Shown here in pieces: positions 1 to 10,541 of a DNA stretch of 64,000 bases; within the stretch, counting starts at the first letter, position 1; each line of letters begins with the position of its first letter. The stretch is from positions 17,941,775 through 18,005,774 of the forward strand of contig OZ005689.1 of assembly GCA_963930775.1 (NCBI GenBank), read 5' to 3'. Source of the DNA: Cliona cf. orientalis. Taxonomy: Eukaryota; Porifera; Demospongiae; Clionaida; Clionaidae. Position numbers and translations under genes: made by a program. Under the pieces are notes generated by a model. That model did not search any database. It had not been told where the DNA came from and worked only from the letters and a program-made list of their open reading frames with translations.

Positions 1-435
1 CTAGGAAATATGCTTACCAGCATGTAATCAGCCGTACACAGGTTCAAAGACTATTGTCCAAACCCGTTTCAGCCAACCAGTGTTAGTTCTAAACATAAAA
101 GCTTATTGTTACATTTAATTAGCTAACCACAACGTACCTATGGTTCAATCATCTCTATATGAAATCAAACACACACACACAGTACCAGGAAATTACAGGC
201 ATATACCAGCATGTAATCAGCCGTACACAGGTTCAAAGACTATCATAATGCCCAAACCTGTTTCAGCCAATTATAGTGCTAGTTTGTTACCAATAATTCA
301 CATTCCTCACACATATGATCAAACGTACATGTACACTGCCCATACTGTACTAGGAAATATTATGCTTACCAGCATGTAATCAGCCGTACACAGGTTCAAA
401 GACTGTTGTCCAAACCCGTTTCAGCCAACCACAGT
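1..435. repeat. three spaced copies of a ~80-100 bp repeat
   Basis: A unit containing agcatgtaatcagccgtac followed by acaggttcaaagact and a cagccaa box occurs at about 1-85, 180-290 and 347-435, with diverged sequence between copies. No coding frame is supported. It looks like a decayed tandem array or part of a larger dispersed repeat cut by the window edge. Confidence 0.8.
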
Positions 436-818
436 GCTACTAATACTAGGCACATGTAATAACATTCCGTATTCCACAATAATAAATTCAAAATGAAGCA
501 CACCCTAGGATCTGTTACACATAATTTGGTGTCTATAGTTATGTGCGAGTCAGTATACTAATGAATGAAAGAAGTACAACCCTAGACCTCCACTTACTTA
601 AAATACCAAAGACTGTTGTCCAAACCCGTTTCAGCCAACCACAGTGCTACTAATACTAGGCACATGTAATAACATTCCGTATTCCACAATAATAAATTCA
701 AAATGAAGCACACCCTAGGATCTGTGTTACACATAATTTGGTGTCTATAGTTATGTGCGAGTCAGTATACTAATGAATGAAAGAAGTACAACCCTAGACC
801 TCCACTTACTTAAAATAC
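397..818. repeat. 210-bp tandem duplication (two copies)
   Basis: The segment 397-606 is repeated almost perfectly at 607-818. Both start with caaagactgttgtccaaacc and end with cacttacttaaaatac. The second copy has a 2-bp insertion (ctgtgttacac versus ctgttacac). Near identity implies a recent duplication or an assembly-level repeat. Confidence 0.93.
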
Positions 819-829
819 TAAGTAAAGAT

Positions 830-1660
830 GATGATGTTCTTTTTGCAGGACTTGTCACTGGCGGATGATTGCACACCCCCCTCCTGACATCGACCGCGGG
901 TGCTATTTGGGGGTAATACTTGGTGTAGCATTTTGCTGTTCCACGGACAAGCAATAGAGTCTGCTGTTGTCAACTGAACATGCTTACTTTGTTCTCTCTA
1001 CCCTCACACAATGCATTGTGAATGTTCAGCACAACATTTTGTCATAACTAGCATAATTTTGCCACTATCATCACTACTAATGCATGTAGCCAAGGAATAT
1101 AATACTTAACTCTGACAATAAACTTCATACTAGCAGAGAACTTTCATGAAGCGTACTTGGTTTGGTACACTTGCAAGTTTCCTGTGTAGGTGGGTGGGGC
1201 ATAATTAACATTGGTATACAACAAAGCATGCTACATATATACATGATACAGCCACTGTATAGCTACAACACACTTGAAGCTCCCGAACTACTCATAATAA
1301 TTATTGTGGAACTTGCTCAACTTCGTTCTGCTGTCTTTAGTAGTCTCTGCTTGATACTATTTCGCGCTCTCTTCTCGCCGGATTCCTTTAGATGCATCCA
1401 TCTGTCCTCGAGCATTGTCTGGCCGAGGATTCGCGGTCACACGTTCGCGCCAAATTTTGCAGTCTTGTCACGGCGCGCGCTCCATTAAAATTAAAATTTT
1501 TAATAATTTTATTAATAATGAATAATGCGCACGCGCATACGTGCAATACGACACGTGACTACATGGATTCAAATTCTGACCAGCTCGGTGGCAAGTTCTC
1601 TCCCTGAATCTTCTGTGATCGATCATGACTGGTATCTCTTCGGCCGGTGTTTAGCGAGGA
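830..1660. other. no supported gene
   Basis: AT-rich sequence with only short open frames lacking recognisable motifs or convincing splice structure. It could be intergenic or intronic. Confidence 0.5.
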
Positions 1661-1667
1661 AACTACT

Positions 1668-2163
1668 GTATACGTTGCGTACAGTTTTATTTTCAACAGA
1701 TTGGATTCCCGGTGCGTATCTCATGTCGGATCGTAGAGGTTTAAACACCGTGTGCCAGGCTAACCCTGTAAGTGGCTGATAACGTGAATACCAGACTGTC
1801 ACTCGTTTATTTCTTGCTCAGGTATCTACATATACGTAGTGTACAGTTTTATTTTCAACAGATTGGATTCCCGGTGCGTATCTCGTGTCGGATTGTAGAG
1901 GTTTAAACACCGTAGCACTGCCAGGCTAACCCTGTAAGTGGCTGATAACGTGAATACCAGACTGTCACTCGTTTATTTCTTGCTCAGGTATCTACATATA
2001 CGTAGCGTACAGTTTTATTTTCAACAGATTGGGTTCCCAGTGCGTATCTCATGTTGGATCGCAGAGGTTTAAACACCGTGTGCCAGGCTAACCCTGTAAG
2101 TGGCTGATAACGTAAATACCAGACTATCACTCGTTTATTTCTTGCTATAGGTATCTACATATC
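1668..2163. repeat. tandem repeat, ~162-166 bp period, three copies
   Basis: The block gtacagttttattttcaac ... caggctaaccctgtaagtgg ... tgctcaggtatctacatata recurs. The marker taaccctgtaagt sits at 1761, 1927 and 2089, giving periods of 166 and 162. The last unit decays at about 2163. Each unit contains aacaccg...ccctgtaagtgg, which could mimic a splice donor, but no open frame is conserved. Confidence 0.92.
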
Positions 2164-3190
2164 ATGTAGGCACATCTGTATGTATATTGGACAGTTCGGC
2201 AGCAATGTGCAAGCCTGGTTCGAGGATTTCACCTGCATTATGATGTTACTCGAAGGTAGCTCAATTTGGCCAGGGTATACAACACCTGCTGTCACTATGA
2301 TGATCATGTATGTATTATAGGTATGACATTGTGGCAATCTGAATTGGTTTCAGTGTATAAAAGAAATCTGGAAAAACTCAGGTATATTTAAACAAGTATT
2401 ATGATTGCTACTATCATCATAATTTTACCAATCTCTACATGTACTGTAGCTGGCGAGGACTTTGTAGCAATTATGATGTTATTCAAACCCTCTGGATTGA
2501 CTCAGGTATATGTAATATGCATCAATATACTTTTGCTAAGTGAAGTATACCACGAGTCCACCAATGCCTATCGGCTGGTATTGAATTTTTATCACATTAA
2601 ATTTTACATGTTGTGAAGCAAGCAGTAGCAACTAGTAGTACCTCTGCATTCTTTCTTGATCTCTAACTGAGCTTGAAGTTGGTACTCATACTTACATGTA
2701 TACCCTGGGACCTGCTTGATCCTGTGGTGCTCCTGTCATAGAACTGCCGTCTTTTTTCCCAGATTGTGAAAGCCGATTAAATTGTGTACGTAGTGAGCTA
2801 GAAGTGAGGGGCTATAGCTACCTAGTACAACAAGATCAAGGAGAAGACAAAGACAGAAGTAGTAAAGCATTGGAGCAAGAGCACATGCCATAACGTTCGT
2901 TAGCTCCCACTATCTCCTGTAGGGTAGTTCTACCTGTTGGCGAAATTGATTCAGAAATTTCTTTCCCAATACAAATTATTAGCCCTTTACTAACCAAAGG
3001 TTTGTGCTATAATAATATCATGGTAATTTGTATTATGCACCAAGATGAGAATCATGTGTCTCATAAATGACTATCTTTTTTTAAACAGGCTTGGAGTATA
3101 AATATTGGATCAATGCACTGCATCCAACACCAATCTTGATGTGTCAGTCAGATTTATTCACTACAGGTAGATATTGCTACTAGAAACATA
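2164..3190. other. no supported gene; AT-rich
   Basis: Only short ORFs. A degenerate box (attatgatgtta...) occurs near 2240 and 2470, hinting at an old ~230-bp duplication. Nothing else was recognised. Confidence 0.4.
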
Positions 3191-3227
3191 TTGCATACAG
3201 ACCTTCCATTCATACACTCTTACCCTC

Positions 3228-3341
3228 TCTTACTCGTTTCACTCGCTTACTTCACCATTCTCTCTTTCTCGTTTCACTCGCTTACTTCACCATTCTCTCC
3301 CTCTCCCCCCCCCCCCCCCCCCTCTCTCTCTCTCTCTCTCC
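3228..3341. repeat. short tandem duplication plus poly-C and (CT)n tract
   Basis: A 34-bp CT-rich unit (cgtttcactcgcttacttca...) is present twice, followed by an uninterrupted run of about 18 C and then (CT)n. The overlapping proline/serine/leucine ORFs here are by-products of this low-complexity tract. Confidence 0.9.
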
Positions 3342-3918
3342 TATGTCATTCTGCAGATCTGATGAGCAAATCCCATCTGGACATTCTATTGTTGTTTTTT
3401 AAATTGATTTGGTGGATTTTAGCCGTTTAACCATTTATGGCTATATGCTATATATATATACATGATTATTATATCATAGTGACGCCATTGATCAAGTGCG
3501 TATATATAGCGCTGGCAGTACGGCTGGCTAGTGCGGTTAATATACATTCCTCATGGCTAGCCCGCTAACCGCACGCGCATAGGCCGGCTGCATAGGATGC
3601 ATTACGTAATTGCATTTATGCGCGCGCGCAATCGACGCATATAAGCATTAGTATACGTCTGGTATAGAGCATTATTCGCCCTAGTATAAGACCGAATAAG
3701 TTGAATGTATATCACATGGATAAGCGCGATTATACGGCCAAGGCTTAAACGATATCCTTAAGCCCGAATACGCACATATAAGCAACCGACCTACAGAGGT
3801 ATAAGCCCAGCGGAAACCAGTCTTAATCTAATGAAGCCAGTAATAAGGCTGCGTATACTCATCGTTTTTTACAGTGATATACATACACCATACACCATAC
3901 ACCATACACCAAGAGTAC

Positions 3919-4172
3919 ATATTAGGAAGAGAGGGAGAGTATCTTACTCTGTATACTGCTGTGCAAACGCACTGCGGATAATTAAATTTGAGTGGTTGAC
4001 TCAAACAACTGTGAAGCCCACCAGTACTGTAGCTGGGTAGTACCCAGGTGGGCTGTCCTAGACCAATTATTGGCCACCACTCACTTAACTATAAGGTGGT
4101 ATGTGTAATAATACTACAGTTTATAAGGATATAGTGTACAGAGTAAGATACTCTCCCTTTCTTCCTATTACT
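3919..4172. mobile_element. ~250-bp foldback MITE with ~37-bp inverted repeats
   Basis: 3921-3955 (attaggaagagagggagagt...) is the near-perfect reverse complement of 4134-4170 (...ctctccctttcttcctatta). The two arms enclose ~180 bp without an ORF. The outer bases (tac...gta) would fit a TA target duplication, but this is not certain. No transposase is present. Superfamily not assigned. Confidence 0.8.
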
Positions 4173-4606
4173 GTATAGCGGGAAATTTTTGTATGGTGCT
4201 AATTTTCGTATATTTCGTATGCTCCATCGCTTATATGAAAATAAAAACTGCGAAAATTTGGACGTACGAATTTTTTTCCTTTAGCGCGTGACCTTTGACC
4301 TATACGCCTACCACGGCCACACGCGGTCGCTAGCGGCTGGTGCTAAATGCACGGCTAGTTCACTGAACGATGTCTCTTTATCGGTTCTTTGCCAAGGCGT
4401 CAAAATGGAGTGACCTTTCTAATCCCAGTGGACCGCTATCAGCATCGATTGTGATCAAGGAAGCCAGTTACCGTATACCACACGTAAGTGTGAGCGCAAT
4501 CTCTCGCATCTATCATACGAAATTAGAAAATACGAAATTTTATTCTAAGGGTGTTTTGGTCAATCATACGAAAATTAGCACCAACGAAAATTTCCCGCTA
4601 TACGGT
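4172..4606. mobile_element. ~435-bp MITE with tatagcgggaaattt termini
   Basis: The left end (tgtatagcgggaaattttt, then gctaattttcgtat) is mirrored at 4567-4606 (atacgaaaattagcacc ... aaatttcccgctatac). The inverted repeats are about 35 bp. It abuts the preceding MITE directly. A related terminus (agcgggaaacttt) occurs near 57318. No coding capacity. Confidence 0.82.
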
Positions 4607-5055
4607 ATGTACTCTTGCACACACTAATACAATGACATCATCAATCATTACATCACAACCCATCATAAATAATAATATTCAATTATCTGTTTTTTATCAG
4701 TCTAGTGTGCGTGCATTTGCAGCTGATAAAGGACCACAGTCCGAAACGTTCTGCTTCGAAGATCATTTCAACTATGTTGTTTTGAGATTTATATCATTTT
4801 TTGATGTCTCTAAGGCTTTCGATACACTACCTCATGTGATTCTTAGAAAATGAGACCAGCTTGGCCTGGATAAGTACATTGTTCGATGGATTAGAAGTTA
4901 CTCGAGTGAGCGATCTCAATTTGTAAGTATTGATGGAATCAATTCTCATACTCTTCCTGTGGCATCTGGCTCTGGGCCCTCTCTTACTGTACATAAATGA
5001 TGTTGTGAACACCATCTCATCTGGAAGTGACTTGATTACGTTCGCAGATGATAAT

Positions 5056-5370
5056 ACAGTGCAACCTCGATTATCCGGACCCCTTTGTCCACCGGCCGAT
5101 CACTGCCATACCGGATAAGTGAAATGTCCGGATAACTGAAATGCCTACATTTCTCGCCTGGTTTATGATACCTAGCCTATAAACGATACCTATACAGTAT
5201 GATCATGGCCAGCAGTGCTCAGAAAAGTACTTCCATAGCTCATCACTCAATCTATAACCGCACCCACAAAAGATCATCGGTCATGCCTTCTGCGCATGCG
5301 TGGTAATGTATTTTTAGGTCTCTGGCTAGTCCGGATAAACGAGGTCCGGATAATCGAGGTTGCACTGTAT
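5056..5370. mobile_element. pogo/Tigger-like MITE inside the RT remnant
   Basis: The TIRs are cagtgcaacctcgattatcc at 5058 and its reverse complement, ggataatcgaggttgcactg, at the right end (~5349-5368), flanked by TA on both sides. CAGT...ACCTCG...TTATCCGGA is the classic terminus style of pogo/Tigger Tc1-mariner elements with TA target duplication. The ~310-bp body has no transposase. It splits the RT immediately after FADD. Confidence 0.9.
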
Positions 5371-6134
5371 GGCATTGTATCCGATCATTTGTACTGCTAT
5401 GGATTACACACTTTTACAAAACTATGTTCGTTCTATTTCTGACAGCATTAGATCAAAACATCCACGGTTCAATGCTAGCAAATGTAAAACGATGTTTATT
5501 TCTAGGAATAAAACCAACTCTCTACCACTTCCAGAAATATTACTTGATGGAACTGAGCTGAAACGAGTGCAAAGCTATGAATACTTAGGAATCACGATAA
5601 CGTCAAACCTATCATGGAATCCACACATTACAAACTGCTGCAATAAGACTAGGACTAGGGACTAGGAGGCTTATTGGCTTAATGTACAGATGCTTCTATC
5701 AGCACTCGAATCCTACAACTCTAAATTGTATTGTAGCTTCATCCGTTCTCACCTAGAGTATGCCTTTATTGTGTGGAATCTTGGCTCTAAGGGGGAAGTA
5801 GATGCTTTGGAGAATGTGCAAAAGTTTGCATTGTGAATGTGTACTAAGCAATGGGGTTCCAGTTATGAGGAGCTATTATCTAGCACCAATCTTCCCTCCC
5901 TAATAGAGAGATGTATACAAGCCAGTCTATGCCATCTTTATAAAATAATACATGGTGAGACAGTTTGCAGACACACCTATGCAGCGACAGACATTTAGTT
6001 ATAACACTCGCTCTTCTGTCAAACATTTTATTTCTATGAACTCATTCGTACCAATATTGTTTCCGACAGTAATTTCCGAATGGAACAATCTACCAAGGGA
6101 AGCCACACAATGTTCAAGTGTTGCATATTTTAAG

Positions 6135-6157
6135 NNNNNNNNNNNNNNNNNNNNNNN
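6135..6157. other. assembly gap (23 N)
   Basis: A run of 23 N bases within the 3' part of the RT remnant, just before the MITE-X boundary. True gap length is unknown. Confidence 0.99.
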
Positions 6158-6398
6158 CCTTAAGAGATTCATTTCATCTTATTAACATATGTGACCGGAT
6201 CAAGAAAACCCACCATATTCATCAATCCATGAAACTTTAGTTAGGCGTATATTTGGATAGCTGTATTATAGGGCTCACATCGCGCGCTTGGCTGTGGAGC
6301 TAGAGCGCTTTGTTCGCGATCGTGCCACACCCTCGATAATTGAGAAATTACGGTTTAAAGGCGTTGCTATGCACACGTATAGTGTATCTGTATACTAC

Positions 6399-6761
6399 CA
6401 GGAGCATATCAGCTGCCCGAAGGGCGGCGAAGGAGCGTCCGACTGCGTGTCAGATGTGTTAGGCGAAGTTCATTAGCAATGCTTGACCTTATATGGAGTG
6501 GCCAGCTGCAGGGTATTTCCATTGGTTAAGCTCCATAGTGATAGCACCACCCGTAGTACACAGTCTACAACCACACTACAGACTAAGTCAATTAGCTAGT
6601 ACAGTGTGGCTTGTACAAAAGTAATCTGCTATGCACCGCATCAGCTGCACGTTCCAAATAAGGAAGTGTAGCCTTAAGGACTTCGCCTAACACATACTAC
6701 AGCCAACCCTACTGTAGTCGGACGCTCCTTCCCCGCCCTTCGGGCGGCTCATATGCTCCTG
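6399..6761. mobile_element. hAT-like MITE with 7-bp target duplication
   Basis: The TIR is about 47 bp, starting caggagcatat and containing gcccgaagggcggcgaagga, inverted at 6720-6761. It is flanked by ATACTAC at 6392-6398 and 6762-6768. Removing it restores the sequence seen in other MITE-X copies (catacta|cgtgacccgg). CAGG ends and a 7-8 bp duplication suggest a hAT-type non-autonomous element. A related fragment (ggcggcgaaggagc) is at 32104. Confidence 0.85.
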
Positions 6762-6815
6762 ATACTACGTGTCACCCGGAAATCAATTAAATGGCCATGG
6801 GCGGAGCCATTCGAA

Positions 6816-6899
6816 ATGAACGTAAAGATCGAGCAAGGGTCGGATTTCGATGTTGACAACGGTCGCCGACTGTTCTTAGATGCCCAAGAAGCTAAAAAG
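6816..6899 (+). other. short ATG-initiated exon-like frame conserved in MITE-X
   Basis: An ATG at 6816 opens 28 codons (MNVKIEQGSDFDVDN..., ending LFLDAQEAKK) directly followed by a strong splice donor, AAG|GTGAGT, at 6900. The same frame, with mostly conservative changes and a donor-like GTGAGT/GTGAGC, is present in the MITE-X copies at 32766 and 34465 (minus strand). 5' parts are also present at 33959 and 36209, and a decayed version in the copy at 12375. This looks like a first coding exon carried by the repeat family. No downstream exon was identified inside the MITE. Confidence 0.55.
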
Positions 6900-7401
6900 G
6901 TGAGTGAACATACACTAGTTCGATGAATCTAGCTGTATCTAGGTAGAGAATTCTAGTTAGCGCCCATAGCAACGGGCACCGCGTACGTCAGCTGTACTAA
7001 CTAGGTAGGTCAAAATGAAGGCTTATTTCGCCTTGGTGACTTATGCACCTATCAATGCATTGCCCCACCTACCCCCCTGCGGGCAAACATTGGGATTAGG
7101 TGGGGATTTGCCAACAGGTGTGGCTATTGCCTCACCCCTGGGGAAAATTATTAAGGTGAATCCCCACCCAATCCCTTCCTACTATACAGGGGGATATGTG
7201 GGGATTTGCCAAACAAGTACAGGAAACTTTTGAATTTCTGCAGGAAGATTCACAAAAGCAAGAGACTATAGATGATGTTAGCTAGGCTATACTTTCACGT
7301 TTTTGAATTATTATTACAATTTCAATCATAAAAAAAATAATAATAATAAATAATTCCGATAACTACAATGTCATGTACATGTATATACAGCTCTCACAAC
7401 A

Positions 7402-10400
7402 CTACATTGAACCACAACTGTGGCACAAAAATGTAGGGGGTTCTTCACAAATATTGACACATGCCCAATGAAACCATGTCTCACATTTATCACAGCCTAT
7501 CCAGTTTTCCACCTCTTACGTTTCTTCTTGGTACGTACCATTGCATACTCCACAAGAGTACAAGTCATTCTCGAGGCTTGATTGTGCTCGATTCTTGGCA
7601 GCCTTTTCACGGCGGATCTTGGCACCCTTCTCCGCACCACGTCTACGATTTGATGCCACAGTCTCCAGATGTCGAATCCATAGCTGTACCTCTTCTGTTG
7701 GTAGTAACACCTTTTTAGCCAATTCTTCCATATTGGTGGCTGTGTTTGCCTTGAATGCTTCCAATAGAACACTTGATGGGGGTTCACATGGCTGACTCCT
7801 TGAAATTAGTGACTGTTCAGGTTTCAAATAATGCCCAGCATAATGGCCTTTGCACTCAGTACAAGAGGTTCCTCCCCAAGGTCGAGCAGGATCTACCACT
7901 GGAAGTGGTACTTGCGATAAGGGTGGGCCATTTGGAAACCAGTGAAAATCATCTCTAGACGAACCAACTAGCCTTTGGCACAAACCATGTGAACAGCCAG
8001 GTTTGAAGCAAGCAAGCAAGTAGTATACATACTGCTGTGGATACCCTTGAACCAAGTGGTTCGAACGTACTTCCCAAATTTTTCTAAAGTGTTCAAACAG
8101 AGATGGATTTTCTTGTCGTAAGGCCTCTTTCTTTGTCTTGGACCCTTTCAAAAAGATCTTTAGATTTTCACGGTATATGTGATGGTCAGTAGAGTCCGCA
8201 CCTTTGTACAGGTGTATAACTGTACTACCACAAGGTGCTTTGTTCACGAAAGAGATGTATGTGTCGATAGCTAAATCCAGATTCTTGCACAAAATATCGT
8301 TTACTTTGCCATCTTCAGTGCAACTTCCTGCCAATGTAGAAGGTATGAAGAGATTGCTGTGACCCCTACTCAGGCAGCCATTTTGCAGTTCAACCCGATT
8401 TAGAAAACTGGAACCGCTACTTCTTGTGGTAACCAAGGTAGCTAGTCTCTCATTGAGTATATGATCTCTTGTCCAAAAGAATTGGACCTCCTCATGAGAA
8501 GGTCCCTCGTCACTGGCACCATCAACTCGTACACATAGAATTGGTTTACGGTCACCAGTTGGCTGTAGAAAAACATTCTTTAACTCTTCCTCGCCTTGCA
8601 GCATTTCGAAGTCAGCAGCATGTTGTGCAGGACTCTTGGGGAATAGTGGCTGAGCCTTGACTACTCCTGCACAAGACTCTAGAGTGGTAGCAGTGCCGGT
8701 GAAATTGTATGAGGTAGTTTGGAGAACACTCCGGTATCGGTTGACATAGTCAGTGTGAGTAGTGAGCACATCCGATCCTCTCACAGCAGGAGCAGCATAC
8801 TGCTTATTAGTTGCTAGAGTGTCTAATCTGAAACCCGCGGCATCGTCACGGTTAACATTAATGATAGATCTGCCATCAGTTAACTCTATGTATTGAAGCC
8901 CTCGATACAATGCACAGCTCCAATGAAAATCGGGATTGTAACGGAGCTGGAATCCCTTTCTCGCTCGTCTCGTGGTAACCTGGGCAAGTCCTTTGTACCG
9001 TGCAGAGGATTTTCGCCGTCTGTTCCGTGCCACACATAATTGGACGGTGGTTCCATATGAGAATGTCCTCTTGTAAACCGACTGTAAATGTTGTCTGATC
9101 CGTTCATATGTTACTCTTTTGGCATTTCTAATGTTTCCATCAAACGTTAAAACGCCTGTACGACGCCACTGATCAGCACCTACATTATTTTGCTTCACAA
9201 ATTCTTCAATAGTGTTACCGATGTCTGGAAATTCCTTCACAATTCCTTTAACCTTGCGGCTAACCTTCCGTCGCAGAAAGTTCTGTTCTGCTATACGCTT
9301 AGCTTTGAGTCGAGATGCTTTAAGTTTAATAGATTTCCTTTTCTTTTGTACCAGCTTCTTCATAGAATCATCAAGTGGTGTCTTGATTTGGCAAAGTTCA
9401 CTGGCATCATCACTCTCACTGTCTGTGACTATATCCCCATTTATGGCATTTACATTCCTAGATTTTATTTCAGCATTTATTTGCTCGTCCAAGCAGAAGG
9501 CTTCGTATGATATCTGCAGCTGGTTGTGCTCTTCTTGAGCAAGTTCAGGCTTTAAAAGGTCAAGTATACTTGAAGGAGAAAGAGGATACTTCTTTAACCG
9601 CTCAGCAATGTCAAAGAAATTAAATAGACTATTTTTTGCAATTTCCATAAGTGTAGGCAAATCATATTGTACAGTCTCAGTCTGTTGGTCAGGCTCAGGC
9701 AAGTCAAATTCACTTTGTTCTGAGTCATCATCGGTTGATTGATCACTACTAGAGTCATTGTCAATATCACCATCAGATATACCAAGAGCCTTCAACATTG
9801 AATGGTCTTTTGATTTAGCCAATTCATCGATAGATTCACGTATATATTTGGCATGTTGAAGGGCATCCTCAACAATTTTTGATCTCTGAGTCATAGACTC
9901 AAATCCATACCGTTTGCGTGCTTGTGTTGCTGACAAACCACTAGCTTTGAATACAGTAAATCGTAAACATTCACGCTCTCGGTCTGACTCAACAGTGATT
10001 TCACTACGTCTTTACTGATTGGATCACTATTGGAAGAGCTGTTCTTTTGCATCACACTTAATGAGAGCTTGAATAGAACTATAGTTAGCACTTGGATAAT
10101 ACTCGATCAGAAAACACTCGGATACACCAGGACGGTAGTCAACACGTATACAAGCGAGTGGCATTTGCAAGAATCGTCTCCGGGCGTAGGTCACATTATA
10201 TTCAACAGAGGCAAAATTGTAGGTAAATGCACTTTTGAGGGTTACATAACCATCACGTAATACTATATTAGCCACACGAAGCATTGCAGCACATTCTGTA
10301 CAATTATTATGGGTGTACTTACAGTATTCACTTCTTGCTGTAACATATTCACTAAGATTTAATCCTTTAAATGATGTAATATATATGGAGTCCGTAAGTT

Positions 10401-10505
10401 TTGTGTGCTGTGCAAGTTTTTGAGTACACTGTTCCCTATATATGTCAACAAGTTCGTGGATTGGCCTCCCTACGTGTGTGTAGGGAGGCTGGGTGATAAA
10501 TTTGG
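7402..10505 (-). CDS. transposase-like protein with homeodomain-like helices and PHD finger (Element A, copy A)
   Basis: The main open frame is 9936-7516 (806 residues). Using that numbering: an acidic stretch (~52-90), a basic region (~195-230), a conserved core with RVDGASDEGPSHEEVQFFW (~470-488) and FLNRVELQNGCLSRGHSNLF (~511-530), Cys-rich CFKPGCSHGLC and CTECKGHY (~643-700), then homeodomain-like helices (LPTEEVQLWI...NRRRG, ~725-767). A PHD finger starts at CGVC (~795) but is cut by TAA at 7516-7518. In the same frame the rest of a C4HC3 finger (CDKC, WFHWAC, FLCHSC) follows to a TAG at 7402. Upstream the same frame is open from ~10500 (ELVDIYREQ, RRRFLQMPLACIRVDY), with two compensating shifts between ~10050 and ~10005. 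Acidic core residues suggest a DDE-type nuclease (inference). Confidence 0.75.
10464..10503 (-). promoter_or_regulatory. candidate -1 ribosomal frameshift signal (slippery heptamer plus hairpin)
   Basis: On the minus strand, A AAT TTA (10503-10497) lies exactly in the accessory-gene frame. It is followed by a 7-base spacer and a 9-bp perfect hairpin (GCCTCCCTA, 8-base loop, TAGGGAGGC) at 10489-10464. The stem's 3' arm contains the accessory-frame TAG. The transposase frame is the -1 frame across this site (PPYTHVGRP...ELV). Caveat: a TAA at 10542-10544 in copy A stops the accessory frame 13 codons upstream. Confidence 0.5.
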
Positions 10506-10541
10506 ATCCTCGGACTCATCACTATCACTGTTCTCATCATG

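Larger units (their letters stand above)
4780..6186 (+). pseudogene. non-LTR retrotransposon reverse transcriptase remnant
   Basis: Fragments in shifting frames match the order of a non-LTR RT. They run FFDVSKAFDTLPH (palm motif A) near 4797, LGPLLLYINDV near 4972, the catalytic FADD motif at 5041-5052, then after an inserted MITE the thumb region (NASKCKTMFISRN, YEYLGITITSNLSWNPHI) at 5476-5630, followed by FIRSHLEYAFIVWN, LENVQKFA and ASLCHLYKIIHGE up to 5960. Several stops and frameshifts are present, and a 23-base assembly gap lies near the 3' end. The style resembles CR1/Jockey-type elements, but the clade was not resolved. It cannot be functional as sequenced. Confidence 0.82.

Noticed and set aside
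3174-3430. Two plus-strand ORFs rich in Pro, Ser and Leu
   Set aside because: They are produced by the poly-C and (CT)n tract and a duplicated CT-rich unit; no start context or splice structure.
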